From Liopterus haemorrhoidalis (lineage: Eukaryota; Arthropoda; Insecta; Coleoptera; Dytiscidae): a stretch of DNA of 64,000 nt. Location of the stretch: assembly GCA_963971575.1 (NCBI GenBank), contig OZ020617.1, positions 43,000,606-43,064,605 on the forward strand. The letters are read 5' to 3'. Within the stretch, counting starts at the first letter, position 1; every line of letters starts with the position of its first letter. The translations under genes were made by a program, and so were the position numbers. The notes below the pieces were generated by a model. That model was not told the origin of the DNA and searched no databases. It saw only the letters and a list, made by a program, of their open reading frames with translations. Below, in pieces: positions 11,084 to 22,975 of this stretch.

Positions 11084-12020
11084 ATCACGCGACTAGTTAG
11101 CCACATGCGGTCCTTGTTTTGCCCTATGTGGCCCGCACTAATTTATGCAGTCACCAGAGGAGCAATTATACATAACTGCTTTCCATTACATAAACTAACT
11201 GCTCATTTATAACTTAACTATGACTATGACAATATTTTATTTTGAAATGAAAACACGACATCAGACATCATATTAATAAAGACATTCGGATATTAACTGA
11301 TCTGAGAGGTTAGGTCTATGCTATGACCTGTCAGTTGCTTTAGGTGACGACAGAGTACTCATGGACAGACTGATACTCTTCCTGAGAGAATCGAACTTAC
11401 TGTTTTATTTATGAAGTCTTGTATTTTAATGTGTACTATTTATAGACTGTGATATTCGATGGTAATTGGCCCCTTTACAGCCTCTTACCATCACCTTACG
11501 TCTGTTCATTTTTCGAACAAACTTTTTATTTTATTTGTTTGTATTTGTCCGTGGTTTTCTTTTATTGAGTATGCGTTATTTTCATGATTTTATTTATTGT
11601 CTAATTTATTGTTTTTATTATGTAGCGTAGTCATTTAGATGGGCTGCGTTAGGTGCAAATAGCCTTTGATGCTGTGCGCCAAAAATTATAACTAACTAAC
11701 TGATCTGAGAAATTTTCAAACAAAATCTAAGAATATCAAAACGTAATTCATTTCCAAATCTTTTTACTCGTATCCCAAATTTATTGTCTTCGTCTATACC
11801 TATACTCATATTATCTATTATAACGGAGTCCAACCTGGAGGCCATATTGAGTCAGACCCTGGGCTAAATATTTAAAACACACTTCAGAACTAGGTGGGAT
11901 AGAAATTCGGGGATATTTCAGAAAATCACTTGAGAACCAAGTAGAAATTTCGTGAGGACTATTCAAAAATAAATTTTGGGCTGAAATCGGCCCGCGGGCG
12001 ATTTATTTGACACCACTGAC
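11084..12020. mobile_element. Possible degraded hAT-like element
   Basis: The left edge reads CAGGGTGACCATCACGCG, followed by GGTCC...TGTGGCCCGC. The right edge, on the other strand, reads CAGTGGTGTCAAATAAATCG followed by CCCGCGGGCC. Both resemble the CAG-initial termini and GGCCC-rich subterminal sequence of hAT elements, but the inverted match is weak and the neighbouring octamers do not match, so the boundaries are tentative. No transposase was found inside. Confidence 0.35.
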
Positions 12021-12690
12021 CTAATGTATTAACGAGAAAAATACTAAGATTTCTAGATATATGAAGAGCAAAGAAAAGAAGGATTTCAAGAAACCTGACA
12101 AACAAAAAAAAAAGAGATTTCGAAAAATGATGCGCTGTAATTGGAACATCCCACTTCAGGAATTCTGTTGCGCAGCCTTTGAATAAATAAATAAATAAAT
12201 GATGACAAAAAAGAAACCAAATTCTACAAACACCAATAGAGCTATACTTGGATACCCAAAGAACCAGATTAAATCAGAGCTATATGTTATCAATCCTTGG
12301 AATAGTAAGTCCGCGACCCATAAAAAAGAATTTGCGACTCACCTTTAGGTCATGACCCAACGTTTGGGAAAAATCAACATAATTCAGTCAATAAATTTGT
12401 GATTTTTAAGAAAATATCTATGAATTGGGAATTTTTACATATTTCAGGATTTCTTAGGTATTTAGTAACTGACAGGCCACAGAAAGCAAAAATGCTAGAT
12501 GTCTAAAACAAATCTAGTCAAAGTAAAACATTTTTAAACTAATTTTTTTTCGATAATCTGCTTCAAATTATCTGCTGATGCACATTGAATTTTAAAAAAT
12601 AATTAATTCCTTAAGCAATACAAAAAAATGCAATAAACAATCTATTCCATAATTCCAATCGATTTGTAATCACTATGCATATATCGATCT
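12021..12690. other. Repeat debris: (TAAA)n tail and hAT-like end
   Basis: A (AAAT)n run at 12181-12201 ends a short AT-poor segment and looks like the tail of a SINE or LINE fragment. At 12296-12360, 'GTCCGCGACCC...GCGACTCACCTTTAGGTCATGACCC' resembles the GGGTCGCGAC-rich subterminal region of hAT-Charlie-like elements. No complete element can be delimited. Confidence 0.4.
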
Positions 12691-15321
12691 AGATTTTTAA
12701 CCTGACCATATTGTTATAGGTGGAGACTTTAACATTGATCTCATGAACGATGACATAAATAAAAAATCCTTTATTAATATATTACAGTCATACAAATTAA
12801 TGACTACAATTAAGACACCAACGCGAATAGTTAAGGATTCTAAAACATGCATTGACAATTTTATTTTATCTGAAAATTTACTCTTCAACAGTGTAGATGT
12901 AAGAGAATTTGGACTATCCGATCATACAAGTCAATCAATTACCATCTATGTTGAAAACAGTTCCTTCAGACAGCCAATACAGAAGGAAATAACTGACTTT
13001 TCCACAAAAAACAAAATAAAATTCTACCAGTATTTAGAAACCCAAACCTGGGATAAAGTACTTTCCCAAGATTGCACCCAAAAAGCCTTTGATTGTTTCA
13101 GCAATATTCTTCTGTATTACCATAATATATGTTTTCCTAAAAAACTGATTTCAGATAAACACAGCGATAGAAACGGGCTTCCTTGGTTAACAGAAGAGGC
13201 GTGTGAGTTAAAAAAGAAAGTAAGTGCCTATCGCGAACTATCGCAGAGATACCCCATTTTTAAAGAAATTTTCATCTCCACAAACCATGATTATAGTAAA
13301 TTATTAAAAAAACTAAAGATTGAACATAATGACAACCTAATTAATAACTCGACCAATAAAAATAAAACAGCTTGGAATATAATAAATAAAACTAGACAAA
13401 ACAATTCAGAAAATAACTCCTCTTTAATGTTTGAATGTGATAGTACAGATATAGACTTATCTAATAAATTCAACAACTACTTTACATCAGTAGCTACAGA
13501 TATGAGTGCAAACTTTGACACAAATATCGATCACCAATACATAGAGTCAAAAATTCCAATAAACATAAATACATTTTTCTTAAAACCCGTCACAGAACAT
13601 GACATAATGCAGGCTATAACAAATCTAAAAAATTCTTCTGCTGTAAGTGCTGATAAACTATCGAATAACTTAATAAAACTTTGTAAGAACCTTATAATTA
13701 TTCCCCTAACACACATAATAAATTTATCTTTCCAACAAGCAATATTTCCTAAAAAACTAAAAAATGCCCTAGTTAAGCCACTCTATAAAAAGGGTGACAA
13801 ATCATCATTCAACAACTACAGGCCTATCACTCTAATTTCACCTTTATCAAAAGTTATAGAATCAATCGTAAACAAACAGTTACTTTCCTTCCTATCAAAT
13901 TTTAAAATTCTTCCAGAAACACAACATGGTTTCGTAAAAAATAAATCTGTTGATACAGCCCTTTTTAACTTCGTTAGTGAAATATTAAACACATTAGATG
14001 CCAACAGCAAAGCATTAGGAATTTTTTTAGACTTGAGTAAAGCCTTTGACTGCATTCATCATGATATTTTATTCATGAAAATGGAGCGATACGGAATAAG
14101 AGGAATCGCATTAGACTGGATCAAATCTTACCTTACTGACAGAACCCAATTCACCTCGATAGACATTAAAAACAAGTCACATTTTTCCGACAAAAAGTCT
14201 GTTACCCTAGGTGCCCCACAAGGAAGTGTCTTGGCTTCTACTCTATTTTTAATTTACGCAAGTGACTTACCTAATTATTTTACAAATATGACAAACTTAA
14301 CCGTGACTTCATTTGCTGACGACAATAGTTACCTTACTCGATGTAAAAACACGACAGATATTGAAACCTCCTTTAATGACGTAATGAAAATAGCATCCAC
14401 ATGGGCAAATAAAAATAAATTAACCTTAAATATTGATAAGACATCCTGTGTAGTCTTCAAAACACAACAAAATAAATTCATTCCGCCTAAGGAATTAAAT
14501 TTTGAAAATCAAAAAGTAAAAATATCAGATACCTCACTCGTACTAGGACTAACGCTAGACAAAAACATTAACTGGACAGACCACATCGATAAACTGTGTA
14601 GAAGGATGTGCTCATGTTTATACCTCCTAAGGTCGTTGAAACTGAGTTGTAGCATCAAAGTGTTAAAGAATGTATACTTTTCATGCTTCCACTCACACTT
14701 AAAGTACAATATTATCCACTGGGGCCAATCGACTAATTGCAAACAAGTATTTCGTCTCCAAAAGTCAGCAATACGAGTCCTTCAATCGCTGAACTCCTAA
14801 GACTCATGCAAGAAATATTTCATCCAACTTAACATATTAACTCAACCAGCAGAATATATTCTATCTCTTTGTATGTTCGTCTACAAAAACAAACAACTGT
14901 TCCTAAAAATCTAACATTCCCATAACACAAGGAACAAAGATGCACTTGTCCCAAGGCCACACAATTTAACCTGTTACCAAAGAGGTGCCCATTTCAATTG
15001 CTGTAAATACTATAATGCGCTTCCTGATGAAATAAAGTTGTCAAAAAATACACTCATCTTCAAGACCAATGTTAAAAAATACCTAATTGAAAGAGAATTG
15101 TATGACGTTAAGGATTTTTTTAGATAATTTCCATATTTATTGTTTATTACTGTTTATTCATTTATTTTCTTCACTGTCCATATCTCTAATGTTTTAAATA
15201 TTTTCTTATATTATTATGTATTGACTTTCTTTTCATGTAATAGTATTATTGTTGTACATTGTTATTATGTAATATTTATGTACATGAAAGACAAGAATAA
15301 AACTAAACTAAACTAAACTAT
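12690..15321 (+). mobile_element. Jockey-like non-LTR retrotransposon, 5'-truncated
   Basis: The element starts within the endonuclease domain (VIGGDFNIDLM at about 12710-12740), spans the full RT domain and a C-terminal segment, and ends in an (AACTA)n-like tail, AATAAAACTAAACTAAACTA, at 15296-15320. I could not find a matching target duplication. The 3' untranslated part is about 190 bp. Of the LINEs in the window it keeps the most coding sequence. Confidence 0.8.
12710..15127 (+). pseudogene. Jockey-like ORF2: endonuclease C-terminus plus reverse transcriptase
   Basis: The intact frame (first Met at 12743, stop at 14798-14800, 685 codons) carries the end of an exonuclease-endonuclease-phosphatase domain (GGDFNID just upstream of the Met, then FGLSDH), then the RT domain. 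In it are ALVKPLYKKGD and NYRPITLISPLSKVIE, motif A GIFLDLSKAFDCIHH, motif B GAPQGSVLASTLF (family usually G-[VI]-PQGSVLGPLLF) and motif C SFADDNSY. Beyond the TAA the same frame continues as DSCKKYFIQLNILTQPAEYI and on to DVKDFFR and a stop at 15125-15127, with one more internal stop, so the original protein was about 100 residues longer. The N-terminal half of the endonuclease and any ORF1 are missing. It would have acted in target-primed reverse transcription; this copy is probably dead. Confidence 0.8.
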
Positions 15322-15379
15322 GGAAAAAAAGTTTTTGACACACTTTCGGTTACAATCCTGTCAAAATAATCTTTATTTC

Positions 15380-15640
15380 AAAAATGAAAAATTCAAAAGT
15401 TTTTCATTTGATATTTTGCTTAAAATATATATTTTTTCAAGAAATATTTGTTTATATTTTTTGGGTTGCTTCTCTAACATTTAGTATTTTTCTTATATGC
15501 GGATCAAAGTACTGTATATGCATGCTGAATTTCAACTCTTTAGGTTCAGCAATTTGGTCACCATTTCAACCTTACAGACAGACAGCCACATTAGTAAAGG
15601 TACGCGGATTTCTTAGTTATACCAACGAAAGCCTAAAAAG
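15380..15640 (-). mobile_element. Helentron-like element, 5' fragment (H9)
   Basis: Read on the minus strand it begins with a degraded CTTTTTAGGC...GGTATAAC, then a short GTCTGTCTG run, then 'GTTGAAATTCAGCATGCATA' and the 'AAATATAAACAAATA' block, as in H1-H6. The 3' part is missing. It lies just after the tail of the Jockey-like element. Confidence 0.55.
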
Positions 15641-16551
15641 AGGACATTTTATTAAAATATACTCACTAAATAAGTGAAGGTGACGGCTACATTATTCTAT
15701 ATGTTAAATTTTCTTTACCGAAACACAATGTTTTCTGATTCCTAGATTTCAATTCGATTATTTTAACTATTCACAAAATAAACAAAAGCTTTATTCAACT
15801 TCATTAAACAAAGATACTTTGTAAATAAGTTAAAGTTCATTGAAATTTGACTATAAAGATTCTGGATCTCCATTCCTGAAATTTTACGTTCGTGCACAAC
15901 GGAAACAAAGCATGCATTTTGCATTAGCGTCTGTTCACATCGCAACATATTGAAATTGTGATTTTAGATACTATGTTTAGAAGTTATATAAATATACAGA
16001 GTAGCTCCCGTGGCACACTTATGTTTCTGAAAAATGTATCGAATATTCGATAGCCAATAACTTTTTTTTTTCTGTTACACTATCAATTTCCAATTCTTTT
16101 AAAATAAGATGACCTGCAGAAGGGCCAGGTTAAACGACTCCATAAAGGCTTATCCCCTTTAGGGTCTTTGAATCCCCCCCGTGTTAGATATTATCTTTTC
16201 AGACACTTTTACATATCTGACATACCTTTAGGTCAGTAGTTCATTGTCCGATGATTCCACTTCGTAGATCAATAACCAGTCAAATAGAATTAAATAAATT
16301 TTAAAAATTCAACCATAATATAGGTATCAAAAATTACAGAACGATTAAACAAAGAGATACAAGGATGTACATCGATATTGAAAGTATACACTACTCAAAA
16401 AGCTTCTATTTTAGAGAGTAGGGTATTGAAATTTGAACAAGTTTCTTAGCATCCACATGCGCTTCATGATGGTTTTATTCTGCAAGAAATTTCTCAGTTT
16501 GAGGGTTTCTTTCCAGTGCTAGCAATTGAAATAAATATACATATTATTTCT
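15641..16551. other. AT-rich intergenic sequence
   Basis: No ORF or repeat boundary can be supported here. Short homopolymers only. Confidence 0.4.
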
Positions 16552-16790
16552 GCTTCTCCTTAGGGCACTGTCAATAGGGTTGACTTTTGGTCTCACTCAC
16601 ATGATTTCTCCATCTTGATCTGGTAAGTGTCAGGTTTTTCCATACATTCCGTAAACCAATAATAGGTTTGAATCTTCTGCAAGATCTTCCCACTGATCGA
16701 TGGGTGTTCATTTTTCATTTCCAGATCTTCCTTTTTATCTGTTCTTTTTTATGCTTCTCCGAAAGTGGCAAGCGTCATGACAGTGAAGTG
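16552..16790 (-). pseudogene. 3' end of RTE-like non-LTR element (copy A)
   Basis: This belongs to a family of 5'-truncated 3' ends, also at 27446, 44985, 49612 and 50990 and inverted at 43858. Shared block on the plus strand: GAGCACTGTCA...GGTTGACTTTTGGCCTCACT...CTTGATCTG. Translated on the minus strand in better copies it reads WKDLTMNRSRWRTYVSEAKS, a basic C-terminus like that of other LINE ORF2s. The tail in other copies is (AAG)n. This copy is diverged. Confidence 0.55.
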
Positions 16791-16843
16791 TTTGTAACAC
16801 TTTACTGTATAGGCGGCAAAAGTGGATTCTATGGAAGTAACAC

Positions 16844-17966
16844 TAAGGGCCGAGAGTTCCGGTTGCTAATAAACTGTCCTATAAATTTATTAGCAACATT
16901 TTTTCCGAGAGTTCCACCCCAAATAGTTATTAGGTTGCTAATAAATAGGCTCTTTTGTCTAATAACTTATAGGCAACATCACCTTGGCTAGAGTTTTAGT
17001 TTTCTGGTACATTGGTAGATGGCAGAAGATTGCAAAATAAATTACGAATACACCCGACTTCAAACGATCAGAAACTTCGTGTTCTAGCTGTAGATCAGCC
17101 GCCATTAGCTGTCAAAGACATGACAGTTGGTGTTGAAGTAATACGCATTTAAGCTTGTTAATTTTCAAATACGTGGTTCAAATAATAGAGTTTTATTTCC
17201 AATTTTGGTTTTCTTATACTGTATTTGATAAATACATTGTACATCTCGGGAAGACGGACAAAAATTAATTTTTTGCGGATATTGTCTTATAATGATCTGA
17301 AATATGTAGAAACCAAATATGAGGCCGAAAAAATAAAAAAACAGGTATAGCCTCCAATTTTATTAATACAGTTTTTGTAATTAGTAATTATAATGTTGTG
17401 TTTAAAATAATATTTAATGTTGTGTATAATTTTGTGTTTCAAAAATAAATAACTTACACCTTTTATTTAGATTTATTTATTTAAATTCCTTATTTATATG
17501 TTATATTAATGTATATGGATTATTAAATATATATGTATTTCTTTGTTAATTGTAAAGATTTTGATAATATAAATAATAAAATATATTTAATACAATAATA
17601 ATGGTAATTATGAACGTAAATCAGATAGTAAAATTTAAATTTGGCGGTTGTTGTTGTTTAGTTCATTGGTACATTCCTAGAGGGAACGTACTAATTTTTT
17701 AATGTCAAAATATTTAATATCAAAATATTCAATGTCAAAATTTCATCTCACTTTAGCTCTACAAAACGTATAGCTCTATCCCTCTTGCACCGTGTTACTA
17801 TCTTTATAAGAAATACCAATACAAAAACAAAATATTATGTTGCTAATAAACTATTAGAAGGATTTTGTAACTTGGAAATCACCAATAAATTTATTAGCTT
17901 CATAAATATATTATGTGTCTAATAAGTATTAGGGAGTTTATTAGGAACTGGTACTCTGGGCCCTTA
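16844..17966. mobile_element. TIR element about 1.1 kb, PIF-like features
   Basis: The left end is TAAGGGCCGAGAGTTCCGGT and the right end, on the other strand, is TAAGGGCCCAGAGTACCAGT; the inverted match extends to about 32 bp (through CTAATAAAC). The outermost TAA may be a 3-bp target duplication with GGGCC-starting termini, as in PIF/Harbinger elements. Short palindromes of TTGCTAATAAA type occur just inside both ends. No transposase ORF is present; the interior includes a piece (17240-17390) of a repeat also seen at 40130-40240. Confidence 0.6.
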
Positions 17967-18525
17967 ATGGTATTAATTTTAAATATAAAATTTATTTGAA
18001 AAGTTTAATAATTTTTTAAATTTAATACTACATGTCTTGCTTCATCCGTAATTTCGAGTAGGATAAGAATTTCTTCCACTATCCATTACAAAATTAATAA
18101 ATTTACAGCATTTTTTTAAAATTTTTATAGCCTTTGCTGCTTTGGCAATAAGCCAGAACAATTCTTATTTTTATGAAAATTCCATGCCTGAACAGGATTC
18201 AAACCCGAGTCCTTAGCAACGCAGAGCACATGTGTTACCATTACGCTACGCCGGTCGGCAATTTGCAGCAGTTGACAACAATAACTTGTTAAAATTATTA
18301 TTTACATAACAAACAACCGCATAACAATAACATAGTAATCGAACACATGAGTACCGAGTTAATAACCTTGTAATGTTATTAAAAATAACTGAATCGGTGT
18401 TGAAATGTATAAGTCACTTAATGGTAATGTTGGTAACTTCGGTAGAACTTTAAAGTATTTTTGGAATATATCTGAAAATGTTTGGAAGCAGTTATCCATT
18501 TAATTGTGAATGTAAACATTCCATG
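17967..18525. other. Intergenic with one tRNA-like remnant
   Basis: A tRNA-like segment lies at 18188-18258 on the minus strand (separate entry). No coding region was found in the rest. Confidence 0.4.
18188..18258 (-). repeat. tRNA-derived SINE head or tRNA pseudogene
   Basis: On the minus strand an A-box-like TAGCGTAATGGTAACAC is followed about 30 nt later by a B-box-like GGGTTTGAATCCTG. The flanks do not form an acceptor stem, so it is not a functional tRNA. It probably heads a SINE; no tail could be delimited. Confidence 0.5.
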
Positions 18526-18828
18526 ACTTAACCCAGTGGTTTCCACCTGTACCTCCGCCCCCCTTTTTTATGAAATAATTGTTGGGCCCCCCTCAATTTT
18601 CGTAATAATCTAATTTCACAAATATACACCTGATATTGTAATTTATTTAATGAGCTACAAGATAATATACCACATTATGTATAAATATACATCAAATATT
18701 TATTATAAGTAATAATAATTTTAAATGGAAGAAAAACAAATCTTACAAAAATAAAAAAACTAGAATACATAATTAATAAAACATAATGTGGGGGCGCTCC
18801 CCACAAGTTGGAAACCACTGACTTAACC
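18526..18828. mobile_element. hAT MITE with perfect 8-bp TSD
   Basis: The element at 18534-18820 (287 bp) is flanked by ACTTAACC on both sides (18526-18533, 18821-18828). Termini are CAGTGGTTTCCACC (left) and, on the other strand, CAGTGGTTTCCAAC (right), with C/G-rich subterminal runs (CGCCCCCC, GGGGGCGC). There is no coding capacity. Confidence 0.85.
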
Positions 18829-20339
18829 CCTTTCGACAATGAAAAGATACTTTTTGTGATTAAGACACTGTTTTGTGTTTCAAGAGTAAAATAATCCTTA
18901 TTTTTAAAAAACTTATTATCCAAAACATAAATCACAAATACAAAACATAAATAAAGATTTTCAAAGTCATCATTGTATTCATAGTAATAGTGTTATTATT
19001 TTTGTTCAGCAATTCTGTTTTCTATTGTTTTTTTTTTGTTTTTTTTTTTGTTTTTTTTTTTGTTTTTTTTTTTTTGTATCAGTTGCCAATTTTGCAATAT
19101 GTCTTCCTAACAGCTTGAAGATATAGATCTTCCTTGACATAACTCACCAAAATTTTCATATATATGTTTTAAGTTTCCAAAACTGGAACTTTTCCGGCTG
19201 GAAATGCTTTCTGTTCAACTAATCACTTTTTACTTTCTCATCAAGGTTAGTTAAAACTCACTTTTGAAAAATATTGTACGAACGATGCCAGGCGTTTATC
19301 GAAAATAAAGTGATAAAATTCAGAAATTCGAAATTTTTTCTTTAGTCTCGTGATTTATCAATATTTCTATAGTAATCAGTTTCATTTCTAACTTCTTTTT
19401 TTTTTCACCTACCACCATCATCAGCAGTAATCTTACGACACATACTGTGCAATATAAAAATTAATAAATGAGGAAAATATATATAGAAACTTGGTGGAGA
19501 AGATTCTTTTCGGCGCCAAACGATACAAGAAAATGGTTTTTTGATTTTCATTCGTTTTTGCAGTCTTTTGAATGGTCGAAGTAAAAGTAATGCATTCTAC
19601 ACGTAAGGATAATGAGTTGTTATATTACTTAAAAACGCCTAATTTTGTAAATTTTTTCTTCCTAGATTCTGCTTACTTGGTGCATATTTTAATTACTACA
19701 AGGTAATTTTAATCTGGTAAATTGTCCTAACTACAAATCGTGGAGTTGGTAACAATTCAATCTTAGTCTGAACGTAGAGAAAACATGCATTTTTCATGAG
19801 AATCCCAAGCTGACGTGAAACTATAAACTTGTTCATATCAGTTCTGCAACAAAATGTCATTCGGCTTCTACTTAATTAAAATATTTTATCACTTTTAATT
19901 AGGGTACATGTTTTGCACTTCCGTCAACACTATATGCAGTCCTCGCAACTCGCCATTAAATGCAATACAGAAATGTAATTTACGATTTAAAACAGCACAC
20001 TGATTGGTGCACCGTAAATGCATTAGTATGTTATACTTTTATAGTACGGTAATGAACTTTGCAAATGTGATCGATTTCTGAATTTCAAATCACTATAACA
20101 AGTATAACTTCATTTACAAATCAGAGAATGCGATTATTTTGTCTATTTTTGTTCGATAACAATGGAACGGTTTTAAAACAAAATTGCAATGCAGATATGT
20201 TAACTGTGTTTAGTTATAGGGTTAAAAGTTTACCATAACCCAAAATCAATGCTGTATTACGGGGTAGTTTCAGAAGCTTGACAAAATGAGTGCTGTTTGA
20301 AATTTTATTCGCACTGAAAAAAATTTGGTGTTATAATGC
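18829..20339. other. AT-rich intergenic with (T)nG repeat
   Basis: At 19027-19075 an interrupted poly(T) has a G every 11-13 bases (TTTTTTTTTTTG repeated), a simple-sequence array. No gene, TIR pair or tRNA-like sequence was found in the rest. Confidence 0.5.
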
Positions 20340-20850
20340 CAAGGCATTATATTCAAAGAGGACTAGATAAGGTGAGAGAATAGTTAAACCTAACTGGAGG
20401 CGTAATGATGAGGAAGAGAGAGTGGTAATGCTTCGTTTCTCGGACGACATTGCGGTGCTAGCAACGAGGGAAGAAGAATTGACAGCAATATTGGTGGAAA
20501 CACCCTAAATACCCAATATGGTATGAATATAAACAAAATTAGAACAAAAGTATTGGTGATAAGCAAATACAGAACTGAGGCTCAAATGTTGTTGGACGGT
20601 TAACAATACGAAAACGCTAAAGAGTATACTTACTTAGGATGCAAATGCCAAAGATAATTGATGAACTGAATAAATCAAGCAAAAGTGTCATTTAATAAAA
20701 AAAGAAATATTTTCACCTCTAACAACACACACAAAAGACTAAGAAAAAGCCTGCTTAAGACCTTTTGTTTGGAGTATCTTACTGTATGGAAGTCAAACTT
20801 GGACACTAGGAGTGACAGAAAAAAGAGAATAGATGCATTCTAATCTTTAT
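20340..20850 (+). pseudogene. Non-LTR RT remnant, first part (continues at 22690)
   Basis: It encodes MLRFSDDIAVLATREEELTA (YADD region with Ser at the second position), then KEYTYLGCK, then KTFVWSILLYGSQTWTLGVT, ending with EKRRIDAF. Frameshifts and stops are frequent. The next expected segment (MWCYRRMLKIRWVDRVTNEE) appears only at about 22707, so about 1.85 kb of other elements is inserted between Phe and Met. It belongs to the LINE group whose thumb reads LLYGSETWT. Confidence 0.75.
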
Positions 20851-20859
20851 TTATTTTTA

Positions 20860-21300
20860 CTTGCCCGACCTTAATATATAAGGGGCAAGTATTGTTATAT
20901 CGCGAAAATTTTCGATGTCGAGATTTTGACGGATGACCACGTTTCATGGTCCAGGAAATCCAAAAAACCTATTTTCGAAGTGCCGTCCGTATGTGTGTGT
21001 GTTTGTGTGTGTGTCTATGTGTCTGTGTGTCTATGTGTCTGTGTTTTTGTGTGTCTGTGTGTCTGTGTGCATACACGATAACTCAAAAACGGTTTAACTT
21101 AAAGAGTTCGTTCTGGTACTAAAAAATTCTCCTAATAATTGGGAAGAACTCTATTGTTTTTTATTAAAATCTAAAACTGGAAACGGAAGTTATTAAACTT
21201 TAAAACCAAGCCTTGAACAAAAAATTGTATAGGACATAATTTGATGTATTTTTGAAGATTTACCTAAATATTCTTTAGAATAAAAAAAAATGTATTTTTT
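20860..21300 (-). repeat. Interspersed repeat with stem-loop end and GT/GTCT microsatellite
   Basis: The edge at 20860-20889 forms a stem (CTTGCCC...GGGCAAG). A GTGTGTCTGTGTGTCT-type microsatellite at 20990-21070 is followed by 'CGATAACTCAAAAACGGTTT'. A partial copy lies at 2577-2695. A hairpin near one end and an internal microsatellite recall Helentron-like elements, but I could not identify subterminal inverted repeats, so the class is uncertain. Confidence 0.45.
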
Positions 21301-22420
21301 TTTTTATTATTATTATTTTTTTTATAGGAGGGCAAGTCTAGTGGAGGTCTCCTAATTTAAACTATCAGTAGAATAATTATAACATTGATAATACAGAATA
21401 TTATTTAAATTTTAGGTAAAATTTTGTAGTATACTAATGATATTTTTCTTAAAGGTAATAAAACTGGTGGAAAAATTATCAGGAAAGTTATCATAATCAT
21501 TTAAACTATTTACATGTAAGGAAATTAGATTAATTGGTGAATGGGCAGAATTAGTTTAACTAAAAGGCAAAGATAAATGTGCACTAATACTAGTATTGTA
21601 AATTGGGATTTTGTTAAATTTATTTAGAAGATGAGGACAATCAATAATACTGTTGAAAATTTTAAAATAAAAACTAAAATCATGCAGAATTCTTCTGTTT
21701 TCTAAAGATACCAGATTGAGTTTCACTTTTTGAAATCTAAAATTTAATATTTTTAAAAAGCTTTTTTGAATATTCTCAATTTATTTAATATATACAAGAT
21801 GTTGAGGAGACCAACATACGGCACAAAATTCCAACTGACTTCTTACTAGGGAAAAATAAAGATATAGTTTTATAAGATTTAAAGTCCTTTCCGATTCTAG
21901 ATATACATAAATCCAAGCATTTTATATGATTTTTTGATAATATAGTCGATATGTATGTCAAATATCAATTTAGTATCAAAATTTACACCTAGACATTTAA
22001 CAATTGTAACTTACGGGTAATATCACCGTTTAAATTATAGTTGAAATCAATTATACTTCTCTTTCTTGTAAAGGATATTTTAGAACATTTAGAAATATTT
22101 AAATTTAATTTATTGATATTTAAAAAAAGAGATAATCTATTTAAATCAGATTGAACTTGAAAACAATCTTAAAGAGATAAAATTTGTAGAAAGATTTTTA
22201 GATCGTCAGCAAAGAGAAGGAAATTACAGTAATGAAAACAAGATAAGATGTCATTAATAAAAATGATAAATAGAAGAGGGCCAAGGTGGCTTCCCTGTGG
22301 CACACCGGAAGTGATTATTTTTACATCAGATTGATAACCATTTACAACAACGCATTGTATTCTATTTGTAAGATAACTTAGAAACCAGGCTAGCAAGTTG
22401 CCATGAATGCCATTTTTTTC
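21291..22420 (-). pseudogene. Jockey/CR1-like LINE, 3' half
   Basis: On the minus strand, 22396-22169 encodes AWFLSYLTNRIQCVVVNGYQ, then SGVPQGSHLGPLLFIIFIND (RT motif B) and FLLFADDLKIF (motif C). Downstream, LNLNISKCSKISFTRKR and further C-terminal segments can be read with stops until about 21400. The 3' end is an A/T-rich tail (CTATAAAAAAAATAATAATA) near 21291-21330. The element is inserted, together with the repeat at 20860-21300, into the RT remnant whose halves are at 20340-20850 and 22690-22975. Confidence 0.75.
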
Positions 22421-22689
22421 TAATTTACGTGTTTTTTTTTACTTGTTTTTACGTGTTTTTAATTTACTGATTTTAGTAAAGCATTGTACACAGTGTTAAT
22501 ATATTGTGTACAATGCTTTACTAAATTCAGTATATACGGCATCCACGTTGGTCCATTGATTTTAAGATGAAGTCCGTGTACAAAGTTAAATTTGTGTCAA
22601 CAGACCTTCCAGGATAAAAACTATGGATGCTGTTGAGAAATTATGTCACTTTTCACAAAAGAAAGTAAGACTTTGTAAACAAGTTATTC

Positions 22690-22975
22690 AAATATTTTTT
22701 CAAAAATGTGGTGCTATCGAAGAATGTTAAAAATTCGATGGGTAGATAGAGTTACAAACGAAGAGATACTGCGGCAAGAGAAGCGGAAGAGGAACCACGT
22801 CTGTGGAAAATGTTGCAGAAGAGAAGAGATGTTTGGATTGGACATATTATAAGACAAGCAGGCCTGTTGAAAAGGATTATGGAAAAAACAGTCGAGAGAA
22901 AGAACCATTATTTTGCACCTATTGGAGAATAGAGCACATTAGGGAAAGTCTGTTGCAATGTTTTTGGAATATTAG
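22690..22975 (+). pseudogene. Non-LTR RT remnant, second part (continues 20340-20850)
   Basis: It reads KMWCYRRMLKIRWVDRVTNE, then WIGHIIRQAGLLKRIMEKTV, the conserved C-terminal segment of LINE ORF2 proteins (W-x-GH). It joins in sense to the EKRRIDAF end at 20850, so both parts are one split copy. The end near 22975 abuts an R1-like fragment. Confidence 0.7.

Noticed and set aside
11084..12020. Confident hAT call
   Set aside because: The ends look hAT-like but the flanking octamers do not match and the TIR is weak; kept only as a low-confidence feature.
12743..14800. A host gene encoding a 685-aa protein
   Set aside because: The protein is an endonuclease-RT fragment of a Jockey-like element; it continues beyond the stop in the same frame and ends in a retrotransposon tail.
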